This document shows positions 6,532-11,214 of a stretch of DNA of 11,214 bases, piece after piece. How positions within the stretch are numbered: the first letter of the stretch is position 1; each line of letters opens with the position of its first letter. The DNA is taken from the NCBI GenBank assembly GCA_021823605.1, contig JAKANV010000016.1:1-11214 (forward strand). Direction: 5' to 3'. Made by a program: the position numbers and the translations under genes. The notes below the pieces were generated by a model. It was given only the letters and a program-made list of their open reading frames with translations, was not told the DNA's origin and ran no database searches. The stretch is from a bacterium (GTDB lineage Bacteria; Patescibacteriota; CPR2; UBA1875; JAJYID01).

Positions 6532-6560
6532 TTGACAGATAGCTACTTTTGTGGTATTTT
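6532..6560 (+). promoter_or_regulatory. Sigma70-type promoter of the small membrane protein gene
   Basis: TTGACA (6532-6537), a 17-base spacer and TATTTT (6555-6560). It is divergent from the tsaD promoter. Transcription would begin near 6567, giving a leader of about 100 bases. Confidence 0.7.
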
Positions 6561-6565
6561 AAGAC

Positions 6566-6665
6566 ATCATTGCATAAGCAGTGATAATTATTCTAGCTTG
6601 GAATAGCTAGTGTAGAGAAGGATTTCCCTTTTGAAATAAGAAGCCAAACTATAAAGGAGGATGAC
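6566..6665 (+). promoter_or_regulatory. Structured leader with a strong ribosome-binding site
   Basis: Two hairpins lie in tandem: ATCATTGC/GCAGTGAT (6566-6573 with 6578-6585, one G-U pair, loop ATAA) and CTAGCT/AGCTAG (6593-6598 with 6605-6610). The first overlaps the motif CATTGCATAAGCA (6568-6580), which recurs just after the promoter at 10959-10964. The leader ends with the Shine-Dalgarno AAAGGAGG (6653-6660), five bases before the ATG. Confidence 0.5.
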
Positions 6666-7037
6666 ATGTCTACAGCCCTATTATATCTTGTGCTTGTTCC
6701 ATCGCTGATTGGCATTCTGCATTTTGGCACAAAAAATTTGATGGAGGAGGGGAAGATCAAGGTCGAAAAGGGGCATGATGTTCGGCTTTATTCCGAAGGA
6801 GATTTCCAGGGGCTGAAACGTCTTCGTAAAAAATCACGGAATATTCGCCTTCTCTATATGTCGGTGAGTGTTTTCGGGACAATTCTAATCTATCTTTTAG
6901 ATAAGGATAGTACAGAAAACAAGGTTGTTAGTATTTTTATTCTCCTTCAGTGTCTGATGGTCTCCTTCATTCATTTGCATGCAAGAAAGGTATCCTCAAT
7001 GCTGGAAGAGCAGAGAAAAAGTAAAGTCGCGGCTTAA
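6666..7037 (+). CDS. Small hypothetical membrane protein
   Basis: A 123-residue protein I do not recognise. Hydrophobic segments lie at about residues 4-20, 61-78 and 86-104. A charged 40-residue stretch (about 22-60, with KVEKGHDVRLYSEGDFQGLK) separates the first two, and the tail is basic (ARKVSSMLEEQRKSKVAA). Three membrane helices are likely. There is no catalytic motif. The N-terminus LLYLVLVPSLIG resembles FVYLVLIPVLLG in the radical SAM protein encoded at 3696-5384. The gene has its own consensus-like promoter, a structured leader, a near-perfect Shine-Dalgarno sequence and a terminator that overlaps its stop codon, so it is a monocistronic unit that may be well expressed. It sits between tsaD and the tsaD stub, so it may have arrived with a rearrangement. 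Confidence 0.75.
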   Translation: MSTALLYLVLVPSLIGILHFGTKNLMEEGKIKVEKGHDVRLYSEGDFQGLKRLRKKSRNIRLLYMSVSVFGTILIYLLDKDSTENKVVSIFILLQCLMVSFIHLHARKVSSMLEEQRKSKVAA

Positions 7038-7050
7038 AGTCGCGGCTTTT
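7023..7050 (+). terminator. Terminator built from a direct repeat
   Basis: AAAGTCGCGGC (7023-7033) and GTCGCGGCTTT (7039-7049) pair over 11 bp with two G-U pairs, around loop TTAAA. The core GTCGCGGC occurs as a direct repeat that is self-complementary when wobble pairs are allowed. The stem includes the stop codon (7035-7037) in its loop, and a short T run ends it. Confidence 0.65.
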
Positions 7051-7051
7051 C

Positions 7052-7117
7052 CTATGCCAACTTTAGATTAGGCTCGGGCGCTTTTTCTTTTCTCTGTATT
7101 TTTCCCTTAAAACGTGC
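7052..7117 (-). pseudogene. C-terminal stub of a second, diverged tsaD
   Basis: On the minus strand these 22 codons, including the stop, read ARFKGKIQRKEKAPEPNLKLA and then TAG. The last eight residues, PEPNLKLA, match the end of the intact TsaD (PDPNLKLA). The start (ARFKGK) resembles TsaD AAYYKQK at the same distance from the end, with a few residues deleted. Over the last eight codons including the stop, DNA identity is only about 16 of 24, yet only one change (D/E) alters the protein. Such synonymous divergence means this piece was once part of a functional gene that separated long ago, not a fresh duplication. Homology stops at the TAA at 7120-7118, where the FemAB gene begins, marking a likely recombination junction. 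Confidence 0.65.
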
Positions 7118-7123
7118 TTAAAT

Positions 7124-8110
7124 GTGGATATGGAAATGCTAAAGTTGCTTTCACTTAAATCAAATAATGTGTTTCAGTCCGATGGATGGGCTGATTTTCA
7201 GGCGGGGCTCAAGCGTAAATCATGGGTTGTAAAAGGGGACAATGTTCAGGGATTAGTTTTGAAGTACCCTTTGTACAAGGATAAGTATTATTTTTATTCT
7301 CCGCGCGGACCCGTGATGACAAAAAACGCGAAATTGCAGGATTTGAAACTATTTCTTCGTAAAGTTGAAGCACTCGCTAAGGAAGAAAATGCCGTTTTCT
7401 ATCGCATTGAGCCATATATATTAGACCAAGCCGATATTTATAAGTTCGGATTCAGAAAAATGGCAAAACACGCACCATTATCCGCACAATTTTCACCGGA
7501 AAATACGCTTGTGTTAGATATTTCCAGACCCGAAGCTAAGATATTAGCCGAAATGAAGCCAAAATGGAGATACAATATAAATTTGGCAAACAGGAAGGGT
7601 ATTAAGGTCAGAGAAGGCAAAAAGGCCGAAGATATCAAGATTTTTTATGAACTGACCAAGGAAATGGAAAAACGAGGTGGATATCAGGGTCATGAGTTTA
7701 GTTACTACAAAGAAATGTATAATGCACTAGCAAAAAGGGACGTTTTAAAGCTTTTTATCGCTGATTACGAAGGAAAACCATTGGCAGCGATACTCGTTTC
7801 TTACTTTGGCCAGGTGGCGACTTATCTTCATGGTGCTTCCTCGAACGAGAAAAGGGAGCTCATGCCAACATATGCGCTTCAGTGGACCGCAATCCAGGAG
7901 GCAAAAAAAAGACATTGTCATGCTTATGATTTTTGGGGAGTAGCGCCAAAAGGAGCAGAAAATCATTCTTGGGCCGGAATTTCCAGGTTCAAACGCGGTT
8001 TTGCCGGCGAGGAAATTAGCTTTGGTGGTGCTTATGATTTGGCATTTGATAAAAAATACTATAATCTGCTTAAAACAGCAAATAAATTCAGAAAATTAAT
8101 CAAAAAATAA
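7124..8110 (+). CDS. FemAB-family peptidoglycan aminoacyltransferase
   Basis: FemAB/FemX/MurM-type enzymes use aminoacyl-tRNA to add amino acids to the side chain of the peptidoglycan stem peptide on lipid II or its precursors, at the inner membrane face. The 328-residue protein shows DGWADFQ (20-26), FYSPRGPV (57-64), the family signature MKPKWRYNINLANRKGIKV (144-162), KRGGYQGH (183-190), FIADYEGKPLAAILV (211-225), LHGASSNEKRELMPTYALQWTAI (235-257) and YDFWGVAP (268-275), ending with the RFKRGF segment. These are two GNAT-like halves. The tRNA-binding coiled-coil arm of staphylococcal FemA is not seen. The amino acid added is unknown. The start is uncertain: GTG at 7124, or ATG at 7130 or 7136, none with a good Shine-Dalgarno sequence. 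Its stop overlaps the next start (TAATG), so the genes are translationally coupled. Confidence 0.92.
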   Translation: MDMEMLKLLSLKSNNVFQSDGWADFQAGLKRKSWVVKGDNVQGLVLKYPLYKDKYYFYSPRGPVMTKNAKLQDLKLFLRKVEALAKEENAVFYRIEPYILDQADIYKFGFRKMAKHAPLSAQFSPENTLVLDISRPEAKILAEMKPKWRYNINLANRKGIKVREGKKAEDIKIFYELTKEMEKRGGYQGHEFSYYKEMYNALAKRDVLKLFIADYEGKPLAAILVSYFGQVATYLHGASSNEKRELMPTYALQWTAIQEAKKRHCHAYDFWGVAPKGAENHSWAGISRFKRGFAGEEISFGGAYDLAFDKKYYNLLKTANKFRKLIKK

Positions 8111-9465
8111 TGGATAAAATCCTTAAGTTAATAAAAAAGGTCATTCCGAAGCCTATTTTTCGCTTTATTCAGCCGTACTATCACTTTTTCATGGCGTTTA
8201 CGGGCAATATTGTTTATCGATTCCCCGGCTATAAAATGACGGTAATCGGGGTGACCGGGACGAACGGCAAAAGCACCACAGCTGACATTTTGTGCGGGGT
8301 TTTGAAGGCCAGTGGTGAGAAAGTGGGCATGATTTCAACTGTTTCGATAGAGATTGCGGGCAGAAGAATTGATAATGTGACGGACAGAACCACGCTTGGC
8401 AGATGGAAAACACACAAGCTGCTAAGACAAATGGCAAATGCAGGATGCAAATATGCAGTTGTTGAAGTGGCCAGCGAGGGAATAGCTTGGTACAGAATCT
8501 GGGGGATACCTTTTGACGCGGCTATTTTTACGAATCTCACACCGGAGCATCTGAACTACCACAAGACGATGGAAAACTATAAAAATACGAAGGGAAAGCT
8601 CTTCAAAAAGCTAAAAAGTTCATACAATTGGAAAAAAACCAAGAGAGTTAGTGTTGTAAATGCAGATGACACAGATGCGAACTATTTCTTCGGTTTCAAA
8701 GCTGATGAGAAATATGCATATGAGATTCCCTCCCGGACAGCTCGAGCGAAACGAAAAGGATGCGAGTGTTCTCATGTTGTTAAGGCGATGAATATCGTAC
8801 TAAGTTCAGATGGAACGGATTATGATATTTCAACCGAAAATCATAATTACCATGTCAGAACGGGAGCGCTTGGAAAGTTCAATGTCTATAATGAACTGGC
8901 GGCGTTTTGTGTTGGTTGGGGTTATGGTATTGACCCGGAAAAAATGGTGAAGGTGCTTGCAGAATTCAAAGGAACGAAGGGGAGAGCGGAAAAAATTGAA
9001 AAAGGCCAGAACTTTGACCTGATTATTGATTATGCGGTAACGCCGGATGCTCAGGAAGCTTTGTATTCGAGCCTGAAAAAAATTTCGAAAGGAAAACTCA
9101 TCAGTGTTTTTGGAGCGACGGGTGATAGGGACCGGGCCAAGAGGCCGGAAATGGGGAAAGTTGCGGCCGAACTTACTGATGTGGTGATAATTACTGACGA
9201 CGAGACTTATACTGAGGATTCGAAAAAAATTATTGAAGAGGTTTATGCCGGAGTGCCTGAAAGCCTGAAATCACAAGTAAAAAAGATTCCTGACCGTTTG
9301 GATGCTATCAAAGAGGCGATGAGTCTGGCGAAGAAAGGGGACACGGTTGTCGTGACCGGAATCGGACATCAGAAATCAAGAAATATGGGTGGTAAAAAGA
9401 TTACCTGGGACGAGCGGCAAATACTTGCAGGTTTATTAAAAGAAAGAAAGAGTGCTAAAAAATGA
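8110..9465 (+). CDS. MurE-like Mur ligase without the N-terminal UDP-binding domain
   Basis: An ATP-dependent amide ligase of the Mur family. The 451-residue protein has the P-loop GTNGKST (50-56), EVASEGI (119-125), FTNLTPEHLNYH (140-151), the KGKLF segment that holds the usual carbamylated lysine (about 161-165), the C-terminal-domain DYAVTPDAQEAL (307-318) and FGATGDRDRAKRPEMG (334-349). These follow MurE most closely. MurE proteins usually have about 490 residues, with a roughly 90-residue UDP-binding domain before the P-loop; here only a basic, aromatic-rich 40-residue lead is present. MurE DYAHTP reads DYAVTP, and the specificity motif DNPR reads DDET (363-366). The substrate may therefore not be UDP-MurNAc-dipeptide. 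It overlaps FemAB by one base and the mutase by four, so it probably acts in the same wall-modification pathway. Confidence 0.88.
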   Translation: MDKILKLIKKVIPKPIFRFIQPYYHFFMAFTGNIVYRFPGYKMTVIGVTGTNGKSTTADILCGVLKASGEKVGMISTVSIEIAGRRIDNVTDRTTLGRWKTHKLLRQMANAGCKYAVVEVASEGIAWYRIWGIPFDAAIFTNLTPEHLNYHKTMENYKNTKGKLFKKLKSSYNWKKTKRVSVVNADDTDANYFFGFKADEKYAYEIPSRTARAKRKGCECSHVVKAMNIVLSSDGTDYDISTENHNYHVRTGALGKFNVYNELAAFCVGWGYGIDPEKMVKVLAEFKGTKGRAEKIEKGQNFDLIIDYAVTPDAQEALYSSLKKISKGKLISVFGATGDRDRAKRPEMGKVAAELTDVVIITDDETYTEDSKKIIEEVYAGVPESLKSQVKKIPDRLDAIKEAMSLAKKGDTVVVTGIGHQKSRNMGGKKITWDERQILAGLLKERKSAKK

Positions 9466-10802
9466 TTAATGAAGGAATTTTCCGAGCATATGATATTCGC
9501 GGGATTTACCCGTCAGAAATTAATGAAGAGACAGTGTATTTGACGGCGAAAGCTTATGCCGAGTGGCTAAAACCAAAGAAAGTGGCGCTTGGTCGCGATG
9601 TTCGAACTTCCGGTGAATCTCTATTTAACGAGGCGAAAAGAGGATTAACTGAAATGGGTGTGGATGTTGTTGATATTGGCGTGATTACTTCAGATATGCT
9701 TTACTTTGCTGTTGCTAAATATAGTTTGGATGGAGGTATCAGCGTCACAGCTTCACATAACGAAGCTCAGTATAATGGGCTCAAAGTTGTGGGGAAGAAT
9801 GTGAGGCCAATCTCTATCGACAGTGGACTCAAACAAATTGAGGAAATTGCAAAAGCCGGAGAGTTTGTTGATTCTGAAAAACCAGGAAGAGTCGAACAGA
9901 AGCAGATATTGGAAGCATATGCAAAAAAAATTCTCTCATTTGTTGATCCATCGAAAATTAAACCCATGAAGGTTGTAGTAAATCCAAACTTTGGTGCGGC
10001 AGGAAAGGTAGTTGATGCACTGGCTGGAAACCTGAAGCTAGAACTTGTAAAGCTAAACTTTGAAGAAGACGGGACCTTTCCTAAGGGGAAGCCGGATCCC
10101 TCTATGCCAAAAGATAGGAAAGAAACTTTACAACTTATAAAAAGTTCCGGAGCTGATCTAGGCGTAATCTGGGACGGTGACGCAGACAGATGTATTTTTA
10201 TGGACGAAAAAGGAGTTTTTGTTGAAGGTTGCTACACAGCATCCATACTCGCTCAAGAAATTTTACGCAAACATCCCGGGGCAAAAATGGTTTGCAATGC
10301 CAGTGTCACTTTGGCGTTCACGGAAACGGTTAAAGCGGCTGGTGGGATACCAATTACAAATAAGGTTGGACACACTTTTATCACAGAGAGAATGATTAAA
10401 GAAGGTGCCGCTTTTGGCTCCGAAGTCTCCGGGCATTACTCCTTTAAAGGCTACTGGTCTTGTGATAACGGTATGATCCCGTTTGTTATGATGCTTCAGA
10501 TTCTCAGTATTTCCGGCAAAAAACTCTCAGAACTTGTGGCACCGATAAGAGAAAAGTATCCGGTTTCCGGCGATATCAACTTTGAAGTGGTTAAAGCTCA
10601 GGAAATTTTACATAAACTTGAAGAAAATTTTCGAGATGGGAAAATTAGCCACATTGATGGTCTTTCAGTCGAATATCCGGCTTGGAGATTTAACATTCGC
10701 GCTTCAAACACGGAACCTTTAGTCAGGCTTAATGTCGAGGCGAAAACAAAAGAAATTGTTGATGAGAAGGTCAAAGAACTAAAAAATATTATTGAAGCTT
10801 AA
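9462..10802 (+). CDS. Phosphomannomutase/phosphoglucomutase
   Basis: An alpha-D-phosphohexomutase that interconverts hexose 6-phosphate and hexose 1-phosphate, supplying sugar nucleotides for polysaccharide or glycolipid synthesis. The 446-residue protein is full length and has all four domain signatures: the catalytic serine loop TASHN (96-100, S98), the Mg-binding DGDADR (238-243), the sugar-binding GSEVSGH (319-325) and the phosphate-binding RASNTEP (413-419). The GSEVSGH loop fits the dual-specificity PMM/PGM group (ManB/AlgC-like) more than GlmM, but the sequence alone does not fix the sugar. The start ATG overlaps the stop of the Mur ligase in ATGA, so translation is probably coupled. 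It is the last gene of the operon. Confidence 0.95.
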   Translation: MINEGIFRAYDIRGIYPSEINEETVYLTAKAYAEWLKPKKVALGRDVRTSGESLFNEAKRGLTEMGVDVVDIGVITSDMLYFAVAKYSLDGGISVTASHNEAQYNGLKVVGKNVRPISIDSGLKQIEEIAKAGEFVDSEKPGRVEQKQILEAYAKKILSFVDPSKIKPMKVVVNPNFGAAGKVVDALAGNLKLELVKLNFEEDGTFPKGKPDPSMPKDRKETLQLIKSSGADLGVIWDGDADRCIFMDEKGVFVEGCYTASILAQEILRKHPGAKMVCNASVTLAFTETVKAAGGIPITNKVGHTFITERMIKEGAAFGSEVSGHYSFKGYWSCDNGMIPFVMMLQILSISGKKLSELVAPIREKYPVSGDINFEVVKAQEILHKLEENFRDGKISHIDGLSVEYPAWRFNIRASNTEPLVRLNVEAKTKEIVDEKVKELKNIIEA

Positions 10803-10935
10803 AGACCTCTAAAATCATTGGCAAATCATAAAGGTTATGATAAACTTTATTTTCGTACCTTAAAATTTCTCGTTAATTATTGGTACGGTTAGTGAATTAT
10901 AAAACAATACAACAATTTAAGACTTTTAAAAAGTC
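10803..10935. other. Gene-free segment after the mutase
   Basis: No coding region is visible. CGTACC (10854-10859) and GGTACG (10882-10887) are inverted around an AT-rich 22-base loop. AAAGGTT and AAACTTT (about 10830-10849) could form a mismatched hairpin before a short T run, a weak terminator for the operon. AAGACTTTT (10919-10927) and AAAAGTCTT (10929-10937) form a 9-bp inverted repeat around one A and overlap the -35 of the next promoter, a possible operator. Confidence 0.35.
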
Positions 10936-10964
10936 TTGACAAAGTGTTTTCCATGATATATAAT
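10936..10964 (+). promoter_or_regulatory. Consensus sigma70-type promoter
   Basis: TTGACA (10936-10941), a 17-base spacer and TATAAT (10959-10964): a perfect match to the housekeeping consensus. It should give high transcription unless the overlapping inverted repeat (10919-10937) is an operator. It drives the partial gene at 11110 through a leader of about 140 bases. Confidence 0.85.
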
Positions 10965-10970
10965 ATGTTT

Positions 10971-11105
10971 CATTGCTTAAGCATTTAGAAATAAGTGTCT
11001 TAAGGGAAATATAAAAAACACGGAGGGATTTATTTTTTTCCAATGTGTTTTTTTGTTTGAAAACTTAATAATTAAAAAAACAAAAACAAAAGCTTAAAAG
11101 GGAGG
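10971..11105 (+). promoter_or_regulatory. Long leader with attenuator-like hairpin
   Basis: The motif CATTGCTTAAGCA (10971-10983) follows the -10 by six bases. AAAAAACAC (11013-11021) pairs with GTGTTTTTT (11045-11053), with an inner GGA/TCC, and the 3' arm ends in a T run: a terminator-like fold well before the start codon. The T-rich 3' arm (to about 11058) can instead pair with the A-rich stretch at about 11073-11090, so two folds may compete. The leader ends with the Shine-Dalgarno GGGAGG (11100-11105). Confidence 0.4.
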
Positions 11106-11109
11106 ATGT

Positions 11110-11214
11110 ATGGCAAGCCATTATGCTATTCCAAAAAGCCTCTTTTCAGATGAGGAGAGGGATGCGCTAGGGGATAAGATCAGAAGTTATGATATGTCTG
11201 TACCCCTGGAAGCA
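11110..11214 (+). CDS. Unrecognised protein, N-terminal fragment
   Basis: The first 35 codons of a gene that runs off the window, starting MASHYAIPKSLFSDEERDAL. The ATG is four bases after GGGAGG and downstream of a consensus promoter, so the start is well supported. The segment is hydrophilic, with no signal peptide or membrane helix, and I do not recognise a family. The strong promoter and long leader suggest an abundant product. Confidence 0.7.
   Translation, partial: MASHYAIPKSLFSDEERDALGDKIRSYDMSVPLEA

Noticed and set aside
7123..7131. TGTGGATAT before FemAB as a DnaA box
   Set aside because: It is a single imperfect match with no neighbours, and overlaps the start-codon region.
1..11214. 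CRISPR array, insertion sequence, prophage or toxin-antitoxin module
   Set aside because: No regularly spaced repeats, transposase or integrase motifs, or paired small genes were seen on either strand.

Overview
The window looks like chromosomal DNA of a small-genome bacterium, most likely from the Patescibacteria (Candidate Phyla Radiation). This is an inference from several traits: AT-rich DNA, compact proteins (a 725-residue ValRS without its usual C-terminal arm), near-leaderless promoters, a FemAB / Mur-ligase-like wall cluster and no sign of a phage or plasmid. No rRNA or marker gene is present to fix the lineage.

Left part (1-3520), expressed leftwards. The 3' end of a tRNA-Ser-like RNA with an adjoining terminator (111-182) points right. 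Then come a membrane-anchored TPR protein (197-1015), an AT-rich gap with DnaA-box-like sites (1016-1158), and valS (1159-3336). valS contains a perfect 16-bp parS site (1522-1537) and is headed by a strong sigma70-type promoter and a T-box riboswitch (about 3350-3519). The parS and DnaA boxes together suggest that the replication origin is in or near this window.

Middle part (3540-7120). A right-facing, GC-richer gene (3696-5384) encodes a B12-binding radical SAM enzyme with an unusual N-terminal membrane helix. It converges through a strong hairpin with tsaD (5437-6483, leftward), the tRNA t6A-modification enzyme. Divergent from tsaD is a small three-helix membrane protein (6666-7037) whose N-terminus resembles that of the radical SAM protein. 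Just beyond lies a leftward 22-codon stub (7052-7117) that reproduces the C-terminus of TsaD with almost entirely synonymous codons. This is a scar of an older, diverged tsaD copy.

Right part (7124-10802). This is a tightly overlapping three-gene operon: a FemAB-family aminoacyltransferase, a MurE-like Mur ligase without the N-terminal UDP-binding domain, and a phosphomannomutase/phosphoglucomutase. Together they suggest cell-wall peptide modification plus hexose-1-phosphate supply for surface polysaccharide. The last 400 bases hold a consensus promoter, a long structured leader with an attenuator-like hairpin, and the first 35 codons of an unrecognised protein (11110 onward). Its leader shares a 13-base motif with the leader of the small membrane protein.

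The findings most worth checking are the parS/DnaA-box pair, the short-Stem-I T-box on valS, the tsaD stub, and the two genes with similar N-terminal membrane segments. I did not find a clearly new multi-gene defence or mobile system.
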